DNA of 64,000 nt from Corallococcus coralloides DSM 2259 (GCF_000255295.1 NC_017030.1:2480001-2544000); one strand, 5' to 3'; counted from the first letter of the stretch, positions 17,997 through 28,900 are shown. Notes: generated by a model not told the origin, from the sequence alone. Translations and numbers: made by a program.

Positions 17997-20975
17997 TTGC
18001 GCGGCGGCAGCGTGATGGGGCGGCTCATCCTGGAGCGGGACTGGTCCGGGACGCCGCTGGGGCCCATCGCGTCGTGGCCTCCGACGCTGCGCACCCTGGT
18101 GAGCATGTGTCTGACAACGCGCTTCCCCATGTTCATCTACTGGGGACCGGAGCGCGTGCAGCTCTACAACGACGCGGGCATCCCCATCATGGGCGCCAAG
18201 CACCCGGACCATGCCCTGGGGCCGCTGCGCGACGTCTTCCCGGAGCTGTGGCCCCAGCTGGGGAGCATGTTCGACGAGCTGGAGCGCACGAAGCAGGCGA
18301 ACTGGGCGGAGAGCCAGTCGCTGCCCATCCAGCGGGGTGGCTTCGCCGAGGAGGCCTACTTCACCTGGTCCTACACCCCGGTGCTGGATGACGACGGCAC
18401 GGTGGTGGGCTTCTACACGCCGGCCCTGGAGACGACGGGACAGGTGCTGGGGCAGCGGCGTTTGCGCACGCTGCACCTCCTCACCCAGCGCGCGGGCGGC
18501 GCGGGCTCCGTGGAGGAGGCGTGCCGGGCCGGCCTGGACGCCCTGGCGGAGAACCCCGCGGACCTGCCCTTCACGTGGCTCTACGTCACGGACGCGGGGG
18601 GGACGCGGGCCTCGCTCGTGGGCTCCACCGGCATGGGCGCCCGGAGCTCGGCGGTGCCCGCGCACGTCGACCTGCGCACGCCGGAGGAGGGAGGGCCCTC
18701 GGGAGGGCTTCTGTCTCCCGTGGCGAGCACGCGCCAGGCCTGGCGGGTGGACGACGTGAACGGGTGGCTTGGAGCACCGCTTGCGCCGGAGGCCACGGAG
18801 CCGCCCCGGCCCGCACTGGTGCTGCCGCTGCCGCACGCGGAAGGGGACCGCGACCTGGGCTTCCTGGTGGTGGGCCTGAGCCCCTTCCTGAACCCCTCGG
18901 GCGAATACCGGGGCTTCCTGGAGCTGGTGGCGGGGGCCCTGGCCACGGCGGCCTCCAGCGCCCGTGCGCGGCAGGAGGCCGTGGAGCGGATGGAGCGGCT
19001 CGCGGCGCTGGACCGGGCCAAGACGGCCTTCTTCAGCAACGTGAGCCACGAGTTCCGCACGCCCCTGACGCTGATGCTCGGGCCCGTGGGGGACGCGCTG
19101 TCGGATCCAGCGGAGCCGCTGGCGCCGCGTCTGGCGGAGCGGCTGTCCCTGGTCCAGCGCAACGCCACCCGGCTGCTCAAGCTGGTCAACACGCTGCTCG
19201 ACTTCACCCGGGCGGAGGCCGGACGCGTGCGCGCGGCCTTCCAGCCCACGGACCTGTCCGCCTTCACCGCGGAGCTGGTGAGCCAGTTCGAGTCCATCGC
19301 GAAGCGCGCGCAGCTCACGCTCACGCTCGACCTGCCGCCCCTGGCGGAGCCCGTCTGGGTGGACCGCGAGATGTGGGAGAAGATCGTCTTCAACCTGCTC
19401 TCCAACGCGATGAAGTTCACGTTCGAGGGCGGCGTCCACGTCCGGCTGCGCGCGGAGGAGGGCAGGGCGCGGCTGACGGTCCGGGACACCGGCAGCGGCA
19501 TCCCGGAGGCGGAGCTGCCGCACATCTTCGAGCGCTTCCACCGCGTGGAGAACGCCCGCTCGCGCAGCCACGAGGGCAGCGGCATTGGCCTGAGCCTGGT
19601 GCAGGAGCTGACGAAGCTGCACGGCGGCACCGTGGGCGTGACGAGCACGCTGGGGCAGGGCACGACCTTCTGTGTCGCGGTGCCCCTGGGCAACGGCCAC
19701 CTGCCGCGCGAGCAGCTCGTCCCCGAGGGAGGAATTCCCACGCACTCCGTCGCGCGGAGCGCGTCCGCCTACGTCGAGGAGATCCGCGGATGGCTGGCGC
19801 CGACGGGGCTGGAGGATGGGGCGCGAGTTCTGGAAGGAGTGCGGGCCACCCCGCTGCTGCCACCCATGTCGGCCAGGGTGCTGGTGGTGGACGACAACGC
19901 GGACCTGCGCACGTACATCACGGGGTTGTTGGACGCGTCGGTGACGGTGGAGACAGCGGAGGACGGATATGCCGCGCTCCAGGCCATCCGCGCGCGCCCG
20001 CCCGACCTGGTGCTGAGCGACGTGATGATGCCGCGCCTGGGCGGCTTCGGCCTGCTGCGCGAGCTGCGCGCGGACCCCCGGCTTCGGGCCATCCCGTTCG
20101 TCCTCTTGTCCGCTCGCGCGGGCGAGGAGGCCTCGGTGGAGGGCCTGGAGGCGGGCGCGGATGACTATCTGGTGAAGCCCTTCTCCGCGCGCGAGCTGGC
20201 GGCGCGGGTGCGCACCCAGCTGGAGATGGCGCGGGTGCGCCGGGAGGTGGCGGAGCTGTCGGCGCGCGAGGCGGTGCTTCAGGATGCGGTCCGCGCGCGG
20301 GACGAATTCCTGTCAGTGGTGAGCCACGAACTGAAGACGCCGCTGGCGGGCTTCCGCCTCCAGTTGGATCTCATCGAGCGGGGGCTGGGGCCGGACGTGC
20401 ACGCCCGGTTGGGTGAGCGGCTCCTGTTCACGCGGCGGCAGGTGCACCGTCTGGCCACGGTGGTGGAGACGCTGCTCGACATGTCCCAGCTGTCCTCGGG
20501 GCCGGTGCGCCTGAACGTGGAGGACATGGACCTCGCCGCGCTGGTGACGGAGGAGGTGGCCCAGGCGCGAGAGGAATTGTGCCGGGAGGGCTGTGAGCTG
20601 ACCTTGCGCATCGCGGGCCCGGTGCGGGGCCGGTTCGACAAGGCGCGCCTGGAGCAGGTGGTGCAGGGCCTGCTGTCCAATGCGTTGAAGTATGGACCGG
20701 GCAAGCCGGTGGAGGTGCACGTGGAGCAGGTAGGGCCGCACGCGCGCCTGACGGTGGTGGACCACGGCATGGGCGTGCGTCCGGAGGACCGCGAGCGCAT
20801 CTGGAAGCGCTTCGAGCGCGCGGTGTCCGTGCGCAACTTCGGAGGCCTGGGCCTGGGGTTGTGGATTGCCCGTCAGGTGGTGGATGCCCACGGCGGCAGC
20901 GTCAGTGTTTCTGAAACGCCAGGAGGCGGTGCCACCTTCACGGTGTCACTGCCCCTGGACGGCCCGCGGGTCTGA
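17997..20975 (+). CDS. Hybrid sensor histidine kinase with two kinase cores flanking a receiver
   Basis: 992 residues if TTG at 17997 is used. Order: PAS-like sensor (DWSGTPLGPIASWPPTLRTLVSMCL...TWSYTPVLDDDGTVVGFYT, 1-140); GAF-like region (150-320); HisKA with H351 (FFSNVSHEFRTPL); HATPase with DTGSGIPEAELPHIFERF and GSGIGLSLV; receiver with D675 (LVLSDVMMP) and the conserved KP (YLVKPFSA); second HisKA with H777 (SVVSHELKTPL); second HATPase (NALKYGP, DHGMGV, GLGLGLWIA). There is no membrane span, so it is a cytoplasmic hybrid kinase. The start is unsettled: the frame is open upstream without a standard start codon. No cognate output gene is adjacent. Confidence 0.88.
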   Translation: MRGGSVMGRLILERDWSGTPLGPIASWPPTLRTLVSMCLTTRFPMFIYWGPERVQLYNDAGIPIMGAKHPDHALGPLRDVFPELWPQLGSMFDELERTKQANWAESQSLPIQRGGFAEEAYFTWSYTPVLDDDGTVVGFYTPALETTGQVLGQRRLRTLHLLTQRAGGAGSVEEACRAGLDALAENPADLPFTWLYVTDAGGTRASLVGSTGMGARSSAVPAHVDLRTPEEGGPSGGLLSPVASTRQAWRVDDVNGWLGAPLAPEATEPPRPALVLPLPHAEGDRDLGFLVVGLSPFLNPSGEYRGFLELVAGALATAASSARARQEAVERMERLAALDRAKTAFFSNVSHEFRTPLTLMLGPVGDALSDPAEPLAPRLAERLSLVQRNATRLLKLVNTLLDFTRAEAGRVRAAFQPTDLSAFTAELVSQFESIAKRAQLTLTLDLPPLAEPVWVDREMWEKIVFNLLSNAMKFTFEGGVHVRLRAEEGRARLTVRDTGSGIPEAELPHIFERFHRVENARSRSHEGSGIGLSLVQELTKLHGGTVGVTSTLGQGTTFCVAVPLGNGHLPREQLVPEGGIPTHSVARSASAYVEEIRGWLAPTGLEDGARVLEGVRATPLLPPMSARVLVVDDNADLRTYITGLLDASVTVETAEDGYAALQAIRARPPDLVLSDVMMPRLGGFGLLRELRADPRLRAIPFVLLSARAGEEASVEGLEAGADDYLVKPFSARELAARVRTQLEMARVRREVAELSAREAVLQDAVRARDEFLSVVSHELKTPLAGFRLQLDLIERGLGPDVHARLGERLLFTRRQVHRLATVVETLLDMSQLSSGPVRLNVEDMDLAALVTEEVAQAREELCREGCELTLRIAGPVRGRFDKARLEQVVQGLLSNALKYGPGKPVEVHVEQVGPHARLTVVDHGMGVRPEDRERIWKRFERAVSVRNFGGLGLGLWIARQVVDAHGGSVSVSETPGGGATFTVSLPLDGPRV

Positions 20976-20983
20976 ACGCGGAG

Positions 20984-21403
20984 TTACTTCGTCGGCGCGA
21001 ACGCGTCGACCGGTACGGCGCTGGAGCACGCGACGATCGTGCCGGGCCCAGCTTCGCCCGTACATGCCGAGATCCTGAGCAGAGGGTTGTTCGGGTAGTT
21101 TCGGTTGCAGACTGCGGAGGTCCCCGCACCATTGGAATTCCAGCAGTACGTCGTGGACCCGGTATTGCTGTTGTAGATGCGCGCCACGGCGGAGTGGCCA
21201 TCCGCCAGGGTGTCATGGACCGTGAAGGAGTCGCTGGCGGAGTTGTACACCACGGTCACGCCATTGCCGTAGATGTACGTCACCGCGCTCTGGGAGACAT
21301 TGCCTTCCGACGGGACCTGCGAATCGCCCTCCTCGGGCATCCCACCACAGCCGAACAGCAACCCACCCACCACCAAGGCCAGCGCAGGAATCGAACGGGT
21401 CAT
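20984..21403 (-). CDS. Small secreted lipoprotein
   Basis: 139 residues from ATG at 21403, preceded by GGGGAAA. Lipobox LLFGC (Cys19). After an acidic spacer the mature protein is Ser/Thr/Asn-rich and beta-like (TYIYGNGVTVVYNSASDSFTVHDT), with Cys in STTYCWNS, AVCNRN, SACTGE and VACSSA, four Cys that can form two disulfides. No family recognised. It converges with the hybrid kinase gene (8 bp between stops). An AT-rich region with a TATAAC element lies upstream. Confidence 0.65.
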   Translation of the reverse strand: MTRSIPALALVVGGLLFGCGGMPEEGDSQVPSEGNVSQSAVTYIYGNGVTVVYNSASDSFTVHDTLADGHSAVARIYNSNTGSTTYCWNSNGAGTSAVCNRNYPNNPLLRISACTGEAGPGTIVACSSAVPVDAFAPTK

Positions 21404-21469
21404 CGGTTTCCCCTGAGTTTGTGAATGCGGGAGGGCATCCACAGACAAAGGGGATAGTTGGCTTTTCAT

Positions 21470-21475
21470 GTTATA
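21470..21475 (-). promoter_or_regulatory. Candidate -10 element (TATAAC) for the small lipoprotein
   Basis: TATAAC on the minus strand lies 67 bp before the ATG at 21403, within an AT-rich patch that contrasts with flanking DNA. No convincing -35 at 16-18 bp is visible, so the assignment is tentative. Confidence 0.3.
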
Positions 21476-21532
21476 TCAAACTAGTCATGAATTACTGCTT
21501 TGGGTATATCTTTGCGGCGGTCCTGAAGCAGC

Positions 21533-21568
21533 AAGGCCCGCACTCTCCGTGGTGGAGAGGCGGGCCTT
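21533..21568 (-). terminator. Strong hairpin terminator
   Basis: AAGGCCCGC-A-CTCTCC and GGAGAG-GCGGGCCTT pair around a 5-nt loop (9 + 6 bp, one unpaired A). It lies 37 bp beyond the 3' end of the minus-strand gene 21606-22106. No U-tract follows. Confidence 0.65.
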
Positions 21569-21605
21569 GATGACAGGCATTGGCTGTCTGGCTACGGGCA
21601 ACCCG

Positions 21606-22106
21606 CTACTTGGAATCCACCACCAGCACCATCCACCGGTCCGTGGCGTGGTCGATGCGCACGTTGGCGGCACCGGCCTCCTGGAGCTGCTGCACCACGC
21701 GCTCCAGGAACTGGAGCTGCTCCGCGGACGCGTCCACGAACACGTTGCGCGAACCCGGGCCCTTCGCCTTCGGCTTCTTCGCCGGCGCCGCACCCGCGTG
21801 CAACTCCGGAGCCGCCGCGGCCTTCAGCAGCGTCCCCGCGTCCTCCGCCGTCACCTCGGCCCGCTCGTCCTGCACGTCCACGTCCTGCTCCTCCTTGGGG
21901 GCGGCGACCGGAGCGGCGGGCTGCGAGGCCAGCTCCTTCTTCGCCTGTTCGCGCAGCTCGTTGAACGTGCGCAGGTTGATGGTGGCGCCGAAGCGGTCCT
22001 TGAAGCTCTCCAGGGCGTCCTGGCGGCTCAGGTCGGGCTGGTTGCGGAAGAGGTCGAGCAGGAACGCGTGACGCTCCTGCGACTGCTCCTGGGAAGTCCT
22101 GGGCAT
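21606..22106 (-). CDS. Hypothetical two-domain protein with Lys/Pro/Ala linker
   Basis: 166 residues. The N-terminal 60 (QERHAFLLDLFRNQPDLSRQDALESFKDRFGATINLRTFNELREQAKKEL) looks like a small helical, possibly helix-turn-helix, domain. A charged Ala/Pro/Lys linker (about 60-120) follows, then a C-terminal alpha/beta domain (NVFVDASAEQLQFLERVVQQLQEAGAANVRIDHATDRWMVLVV). The basic N-terminus would fit DNA or RNA binding, but no family is recognised. It is followed by a strong hairpin terminator and preceded on the same strand by the radical SAM gene. Confidence 0.65.
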   Translation of the reverse strand: MPRTSQEQSQERHAFLLDLFRNQPDLSRQDALESFKDRFGATINLRTFNELREQAKKELASQPAAPVAAPKEEQDVDVQDERAEVTAEDAGTLLKAAAAPELHAGAAPAKKPKAKGPGSRNVFVDASAEQLQFLERVVQQLQEAGAANVRIDHATDRWMVLVVDSK

Positions 22107-22195
22107 GGCTGTGTGGCTCCGGCGGTGTGGCCGCTTGAAGAAAGGCGGCGCACCCTATACCCGAGCCTCCCCCCGGAACGAAAGCCGGGGGCCCG

Positions 22196-24223
22196 CTACC
22201 GCCCGCGAGGCCCCGGACGCGGCGTGCGGCCCCCACCCCGAGGCCCGGACGGACGCGGCTGCGCCGGACGGGGCCACGCGTTCGTGGGCAGGCCCTCCTC
22301 GGCATTCGAGCCCTCCGAGGCACGGCGCAGGCGCGCGGCCTCCGCGGCGGACTCCGGCGGCACCAGCGCCTTCGGGCCCCGGCCGATCAGGTCCTCGCGC
22401 CCGGCCAGCTTCAGCGCCTCGCGCGCCAGCGGCCAGTGCTCCGGGTTCCAGTAGAGCAGGAGCGCCTTCTGCAGCCGCTTCTCGCGCAGGCCCTTCGCCG
22501 TGTACACGGGCTCCATCTTCAGCGGATCCAGGCCCGTGTAATACATGGCCGTGGCCACCGACATGGGCGTGGGGATGAAGTCCTGCACCTGGCGGGGGCG
22601 CTTGCCCTTCTCCTTCAGCCACTGCGCCAGCATCACCATGTCCTCCAGCGTGGAGCCGGGGTGGCCGCTGATGAAGTAGGCGATGTCGTACTGCTCCTTG
22701 CCCGCGTCCTCGCTGGCGCACGCGAACATGTGCTGGAAGCGCTCGAAGCTCTCGATGCCGGGCTTCTTCATCTTCTCCAGCACGCGCGGCGACACGTGCT
22801 CCGGCGCCACGGACAGCTGGCCGCCCACGTGGTGCGCCGCCAGCTCCTTCACGTACTCCGGCGAGCGCTCCGCCAGGTCGTACCGCACGCCGCTCGCGAT
22901 GAAGACGTGCTTGATGCCCGGCTCCTCGCGCACCTGCTTCATCAGCGAGATGAGCGGCCCGTGGTCCGTCTGGAGGTTCTCGCACACGCCCGGGTGCACG
23001 CAGGATAGCTTGCGGCAGCGGCTCTCGATGTCCTCGCTCTTGCACTTGAGCTTGTACATGTTCGCCGTGGGTCCACCCAGGTCGGTAATCGTCCCCCGGA
23101 AGTCCCCCATGCGCCGCAGCTCTCGCACCTCGCGCAGCACGCTCGCCGCGGAGCGGCTCTGGATGACGCGCCCCTCGTGCTCCGTGATGGAGCAGAAGGT
23201 GCAGCCGCCAAAGCACCCGCGCATCAGCACCACCGAGTGCTTCACCGTCTCGTAGGCGGGGATGGGCTCCTTGTACATGGGGTGCGGCACGCGGTTGAAC
23301 TTCAGGTCGTACAGCTCATCCATGGCCACCGTGGCCGTGTCCCCGGGCTTCTGTCCGGCGCCGTCCTCCAGCGGCCGGGCGGGCGGGTTCATGTAGATGG
23401 CGCGGTTGCCATGGCGCTGCGCGATGGCGCGCGCGTTGCCGGGGTTGGTCTCCAGCTGGAAGTCCCGGCTCATCACCGCGAAGGCGCGCGTGTCCGCCAC
23501 CACGTCCTCATAGGAGGGCAGCACCACCACCTTGCCGTGGTCCGCCGCGCGCTTCGCCGGGTCCGCCTCCAGGGCCTTCATCGCCGCGTCGTTGATGAGG
23601 TGCGCGGTGCCCCGGATGTCCTTCAGGTCCTCGATGCGCTCGCCCCGGTGGAGCCGGTCGGCGATCTCCCAGATGGGGCGCTCGCCCATGCCGAACACCA
23701 GCAGGTCCGCCTTGGCGTCGAAGAGGATGGAGCGGCGCACCTTCTCGCTCCAGTAGTCGAAGTGCGCGATGCGCCGCAGGCTGGCCTCGATGCCACCCAG
23801 CACGATGGGCACGTCCGGGAAGGCCTCGCGGCAGCGCTGCGCGTAGACGATGGAGGCCCGGTCCGGCCGGCAGTTGGTGCGTCCGCCCGGGCTGTACTGG
23901 TCCTCCGAGCGGTTCTTCTTCTGGGCCGTCAGCCGGTTGAGCATCGAGTCCAGGTTGCCCGCCGCCACCCCGAAGAAGAGCCGGGGCGCCCCCAGCGCCT
24001 TGAAGGGCTCCGCCGAGTGCCAGTCCGGCTGGGGGATGAGCCCCACCTTGAAGCCCCGCCCCTCCAGGAAGCGCGCGATGAGCACCGGGCCGAAGGCCGG
24101 GTGGTCCACGTAGGCGTCGCCGCTCACGATGATGATGTCGCACTGCTCCCACCCCCGGGCCTGCATGTCGGCGCGGGTGACGGGTAGGAACGGGTGGGCG
24201 TAGCGCGGGGTGATGGAGGCCAT
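22196..24223 (-). CDS. ygiQ: YgiQ-type radical SAM protein
   Basis: 675 residues from ATG at 24223. The radical SAM cluster motif CxxxCxxC is at C337, C341 and C344 ([12 protein letters not shown]). The N-terminal region has the YgiQ/UPF0313 hallmarks ([62 protein letters not shown]), and the TIM-barrel and C-terminal parts ([63 protein letters not shown]) also match. The family uses a 4Fe-4S cluster and S-adenosylmethionine; the reaction of YgiQ is not established. The last 45 residues are a Pro/Gly/Arg-rich tail. The symbol is from family resemblance. Confidence 0.9.
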   Translation of the reverse strand: MASITPRYAHPFLPVTRADMQARGWEQCDIIIVSGDAYVDHPAFGPVLIARFLEGRGFKVGLIPQPDWHSAEPFKALGAPRLFFGVAAGNLDSMLNRLTAQKKNRSEDQYSPGGRTNCRPDRASIVYAQRCREAFPDVPIVLGGIEASLRRIAHFDYWSEKVRRSILFDAKADLLVFGMGERPIWEIADRLHRGERIEDLKDIRGTAHLINDAAMKALEADPAKRAADHGKVVVLPSYEDVVADTRAFAVMSRDFQLETNPGNARAIAQRHGNRAIYMNPPARPLEDGAGQKPGDTATVAMDELYDLKFNRVPHPMYKEPIPAYETVKHSVVLMRGCFGGCTFCSITEHEGRVIQSRSAASVLREVRELRRMGDFRGTITDLGGPTANMYKLKCKSEDIESRCRKLSCVHPGVCENLQTDHGPLISLMKQVREEPGIKHVFIASGVRYDLAERSPEYVKELAAHHVGGQLSVAPEHVSPRVLEKMKKPGIESFERFQHMFACASEDAGKEQYDIAYFISGHPGSTLEDMVMLAQWLKEKGKRPRQVQDFIPTPMSVATAMYYTGLDPLKMEPVYTAKGLREKRLQKALLLYWNPEHWPLAREALKLAGREDLIGRGPKALVPPESAAEAARLRRASEGSNAEEGLPTNAWPRPAQPRPSGPRGGGRTPRPGPRGR

Positions 24224-24573
24224 GGGCTTGAGTCCCCTCAACAGCGGGGGAGGGCCCAACCAACCCCATCAGGGCGGGCGCTGTCCACTGCGACGGCCGC
24301 CTGCCCTCCTGCACCCCGAGGGACCGGCAACCCGCCAGGTCGTCCAAACCCAGACGCAGAGTGCTCCGTTTCTCGACTCCTTGCAAAGACAGACAGCAGG
24401 GTCATTGGGGCTCCAACAGGGTGTCTATGTATACCTGGGCCTGGGTACTACTTTGCCCGTATTGCTAGAAAAATCCGTTTGTGGCAGAGAATTGTCCACG
24501 GGCCCGGCTGTCATTGTCTGGCGTCAGTCCCGCTCCCCCCATCCCAGCACCGCCCTTCTCATTGGAGAGAGTC
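24224..24573. other. Intergenic region between divergent genes
   Basis: 350 bp between the radical SAM gene and the lipoprotein gene 24574-25737. The right half (about 24400-24500) is AT-rich and probably holds the promoters, but I find no convincing -35/-10 pair and no coding frame with a ribosome site. A good Shine-Dalgarno (GGAGAG) precedes the ATG at 24574. Confidence 0.4.
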
Positions 24574-25737
24574 ATGTCCCTGCGCCATCCGTTGTCGCTG
24601 TTCGCCTCCCTGCTGCTGCTGGGCGGCTGTGGTACCGAAACCCTGGAGGAGGGCGCCGCCTTGGGCGAGGCCCGGTCCGCGGTGAACACGGGGAACGGCG
24701 AGCACACGGGCATCGACCTGGCGGTGACGGAGCTGGGCGTGACGTGTGAGGGCGACGTGCTGACGGTGACGGGCACCATCAAGAACGCGGCGCCGACGGG
24801 CATCGACCCGTCCATCGCGGGCATCTACGCGGGGAACCCGGCGGAGGGTGGGACGCTGCTCGACACCATCAACGTGCCCTGGCTGGTGGGCCAGGAAACC
24901 TACCCGTTCTCCAAGGTGGTGACGGTGCCGGAGGGCACGCAGCAGCTGTACGTGGTCGCGGACAACTTCGGCTTCTTTCCGGAGGACGACGAGACGAACA
25001 ACACGGCGATGGTGACGCTCTCGCCCGGCGGCGGCTGTCTGGTGAACCAGCCGCCGGTGGCGCTGTGCAAGAACGTGACGGTGTCGGCGAGCGCGACGTG
25101 CTCGGCGGCGGCGTCCATCGACAATGGTTCGTATGATCCGGATGGCTTCCCGCAGTCGCTGAGCATCACGGCCAGCCCGGCGGGGCAGTACCCGGTGGGC
25201 ACGACGCCGGTGACGCTCACGGTGTCGGACGGGATGGACTCGGCCTCGTGCTCCGCGACGGTGACGGTGGTGGACGATGCCGCGCCGGTGGCCGGGGCGA
25301 GCAAGAACCTGGTGCTGGCCCGCACCCTGGGCGCGGACTACAAGACGGTGACGCTGGCGGACTGTGCGCAGCCGGCGACGGACACCTGCGGCGGGACGCT
25401 GAACCTGCAGCAGTCGGCCTCCATCATCCGCGTGGAGTCGGACGAGTCCGAGGACGCGCTGTTCAGCCTGGCCCTCTTCAAGTGCAAGGACATCGTGCTG
25501 AGCGCGGACCGCAAGTCCGCGCAGCTGCGCGCGGAGTCCAGCCTGCTGGGCAACGGCCGCGTCTACACGATGGTGTACTCGGTGGCGGACGCGTCCGGTA
25601 ACGCGACCATCGGCACCTGCAAGGTGAAGGTGCCCAGCCCCCTGGGCATCCTCTCCGTGGGCCTGGGGCCCAACTACTGCCAGGGCGAGGGTTGCCCCGC
25701 GGGCACGGGCAACGGGCTGCTCTGCCCGCTGCTGTAG
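24574..25737 (+). CDS. Lipoprotein with CARDB-like and Ig-like domains
   Basis: 387 residues. Signal peptide with lipobox LGGC (Cys19). Residues about 45-155 resemble a CARDB domain (GIDLAVTELGVTCEGDVLTVTGTIKN...DDETNNTAMVTLSPGG). Residues about 160-250 are a HYR/Ig-like unit (PPVALCKNVTVSASATCSAAASIDNGSYDPDG...VGTTPVTLTVSDGMDSASCSATVTV). The last part is a further beta domain with paired Cys. It is probably a cell-surface lipoprotein; the binding partner is unknown. The start has GGAGAG upstream; a longer frame back to 24481 lacks a signal sequence. Confidence 0.8.
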   Translation: MSLRHPLSLFASLLLLGGCGTETLEEGAALGEARSAVNTGNGEHTGIDLAVTELGVTCEGDVLTVTGTIKNAAPTGIDPSIAGIYAGNPAEGGTLLDTINVPWLVGQETYPFSKVVTVPEGTQQLYVVADNFGFFPEDDETNNTAMVTLSPGGGCLVNQPPVALCKNVTVSASATCSAAASIDNGSYDPDGFPQSLSITASPAGQYPVGTTPVTLTVSDGMDSASCSATVTVVDDAAPVAGASKNLVLARTLGADYKTVTLADCAQPATDTCGGTLNLQQSASIIRVESDESEDALFSLALFKCKDIVLSADRKSAQLRAESSLLGNGRVYTMVYSVADASGNATIGTCKVKVPSPLGILSVGLGPNYCQGEGCPAGTGNGLLCPLL

Positions 25738-25764
25738 TCCCCGCGGAGGTCCAAGGCGGTGAAT

Positions 25765-25803
25765 GACGGCCCGGGTCCGCGAGTGTGCGCGGCCCGGGCT
25801 GTC
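25765..25803 (+). terminator. GC-rich hairpin terminator
   Basis: GACGGCCCGGG pairs with CCCGGGCTGTC (11 bp, one mismatch) around a 17-nt loop with its own CGCG pairing. It starts 27 bp after the lipoprotein stop. No U-tract. Confidence 0.55.
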
Positions 25804-25955
25804 GTGCGTGAAGGGGGGATGGGCTTCACCGGTGGTGCAGGCGTGCGAGGGGCCCGCGCGTGCGTTGACGCAGATCGCTGCCTCCCCTAGCTTGGCCGGC
25901 TCCCGGCACCGCCCCTTCCCGAGGTGAGGAAGGGCCCGCGCCGCGAGCACCCCGT

Positions 25956-28900
25956 ATGATGCGCAGGACGGACGAGGAGTCGGGTCAGGGGGAGGCGCCG
26001 CGGGACGAGCGTGCTCCGGATGACCTCATGCCCGTGCTCCGCGTGGAGTACGACACCGACGTCCAGGAGGGCCACACCGCGCCCGTGCTCCGGGTCCGCT
26101 CGTCGTGGCCGCCGCAGGAGGCGGAGGAGCCCGCGCCCGCGCCCAGGGTGACGGAGGTGAAGGGCAGGGCGTCCGCGAAGGCGAGGACGCTGACCTTCCG
26201 GGAGCTGGACTCCGCGGCACTGGCCTCCATGCCCGCCTCCCACCGCGTGAACCGCGCAGTGCCCGCGCGTCCCGCCGTGCAGGGTGCCGCGGGCGTGGCC
26301 GATGACTCCGCGCCGTCGCGGGAGCCCTCGCGAGCGGCGGGAGCTGACGCGGCCGAGGCGGATGCTCCTCGCCCGGCCGGAGCTGACACCTCCGAGGCGA
26401 TCGCCGTCGCCACGGGCGCGTTGAGGGAAACCCTCATCGGAGAGGATGCTCCGGCCGGAGTTGGCACTGCCGAGGCGAACGCCGTCGCCACGGGCGCGAT
26501 GAGGGGAACCCTCATCGGAGAGGATGCTCCGCTCCCGGTCGACGCTGGCACCGTCACGGCGAAATCCGCCGCGGCCCGTGCGCCGAACAACGAGGCGCTG
26601 GTGACGCCCGGCGTGAGGCCCTTCGCCTCGGACGCCGCTTCGGGAGGCTCGAACGGCCGCGCGCCGAAGCCGCCCGCGCCGAACCTCGTCCGCGTGGACG
26701 ACGTGGCCGACGCGCGTCCCCCGGAAGAAGCACCGGCCCGCGACGTGTCCGCCTCCGGCGACGTCACCCCCGCGGAACGCGAGGCCATGCAGGCCGCCGT
26801 GTCCTCCGGGCGCCGCCGGGAACAGTGGGTCGCCCCCACGTACCTTCCTGAAGACCTGCGCGACGCGCTGGTGGCCGAGCGCAGCCAGTACCGAGCGCAG
26901 CGGATCCAGGAGGCCCGCGAGGTGGGCCTGGCCGGGCCCGGCGTGCTGGGACTCGTGCCCGTCCCCGCCGCGGATCCGGACTGGTCCGGCGGCTCGCTGC
27001 TCGGCTTCCTGGGCGAGGAGCTGGTCTTCGCCGGGAACATCGTCCACCTGGACTTCGAATCCGGCCGCGTCTTCGCCTCCTCCGACTCCGGCGAGGACCT
27101 GGACCGCCGCGTCCTCTCCTGCGAGCGCTGGTGCTACCGGCCCTATGACTTCGCGGAGGCCCTGTGCGCCGCCGCGGCAGCCTACGAGGACCGCGTCTCC
27201 GACCTCACCAACGCCCTGGCGCGCGCGAAGGGCGAGCTCCTCCCGTCCACCCCGTCCCCCCGCGACGCGGAGCTCATCCCCGTGGACCGGCTGTGGCGCC
27301 AGCCATGGGGCAGCATCTGGGGCCCTCCCGGCACCGGCAAGACCACCGCCGTCGCGGACCTCATCGCCCGCGCCCTGCGCGCCTACCCCCACGAGCGCAT
27401 CCTCGCGGTGGCCCCCACCAACCGCGCCGCGGACGAACTGGTGATGCGCGTCAGCGCCCTGTTGGAGCGCGACCCCATCCCGCTGCGCCCCCTGGCCCGC
27501 AGCATCTTCCGCGGCGGCACCGGCGCCAGCGAGTCCCTCCACAAGCTGCCCACCGTGGCGCTGGAGGAGAACAAGACGAGCAAGCTGCTCAACACCATCC
27601 AGCAGCGCGAGCGTGAGCTCACCCTGGAGCGCTCCCGGGGCGGCCCCGCGCCGGAGCTCGCCCGCATGCAGGCGGAGCTGCGCAGCTTGCGCGGCCGCGT
27701 GAAGGACCCCACGCTGAAGGAAGCGGAGAAGGGCGAAAGCCCCCTCATGGTCCTCACCGTGCACCGCGCCCTGCGGCTGGTGTCGGAGCTGGAAGGCGAG
27801 GAGACCTTCCAGCGGCTCGTGGTGGACGAGGCCGGCATGGTGACGCGCGCGGCGACGGCGCTGCTGGCCCCGCTGGCCCGGCAGGTGACGCTCGCGGGCG
27901 ACCCCAAGCAGATCGGCCCCGTGAGCCGCGCGGCGGAAGGAGCGGGGAAGGGCACCCAGACGTGGCTGCGCGCCAGCGCCCTGTCCCACCTGGAGGACGC
28001 GGTGAAGGACGCGGAGCGCCCGGACGTGCTGCTCCTGCGCACCCAGCACCGCATGCACCCGGACATCGCGAAGGTGGTGAGCCACTTCTGCTACGGCGGC
28101 GCGCTGGAGGACGGCGACCTCGTGAAGGACCGGGCCCAGAAGCCCGCGCCCGTGCCCGCCTTCCCGTCCCGCGCGATGTGGCTGGTGCTGGATGGCCTGA
28201 GCCGCGACACCCGCCGCCTCACGCACGGCCGTGGCGAAACCGGCTCCGGCTACCAGCGCGAGCTGTCCGCGGAGCTCGCCGTGACGCTGGCCCGCCAGGC
28301 CGTGCGCCTGGGCCTCACGGTGCTGTGCGTGACGCCGTACCGCGCGCAGGCGGCGCTCCTGCGCAAGCTGGGCAACGCGGCGGGGCTGCGCCACGACATG
28401 TTCAGCGCCTCCACCATCCACCGCCAGCAGGGCACCCAGTACGACGTGGTGATGGTGGACACCGTGGCCGGCGGCCGGCCCTTCCCGCCGCACACGCTGG
28501 TGCCCATCCTCAACGTCGCCGCCAGCCGCGCGAAGGAATACCTGCTGGTGCTCGCCTCGCGCGCGGAGGCCCGCGCCTCGCCCGTGCCCGCGCGCTTCCT
28601 GTCGCTGCTCCCCCGGGTGCGCGTCCACGCCGGCACGCCGCCGAAGCTGGAGCTGCTCGCCACCCAGCCGCGTCCCCCGCCTCCGCCCCCGCCGCCGCTG
28701 GTGCCCGTGGGCCTGGGCGGTGAAATCGAGGGCGGCAAGGACACGGGCCCCCTCTTCACGCAGGAGCAGGTGTCCCTCTTCGAGCGCCGCTTCGACGACG
28801 GCCACCACCTGGTGCGCGGCGTGGCCGGCAGCGGCAAGACGTACGTGCTGGCGCACTGGGCCGCGCGCTACCTGCTGGAGAACCCGCGCGCCCGGGTGCT

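Noticed and set aside
24515..24535. Sigma-54-like CTGGCG...CGC spacing upstream of the lipoprotein gene at 24574
   Set aside because: GG-N10-GC spacing is met, but the -12 box is not TTGC, and there is no activator gene nearby.
26394..26531. Repeat as part of a CRISPR or mobile element
   Set aside because: Only two copies, 78-bp period in frame within a coding sequence and no spacers.
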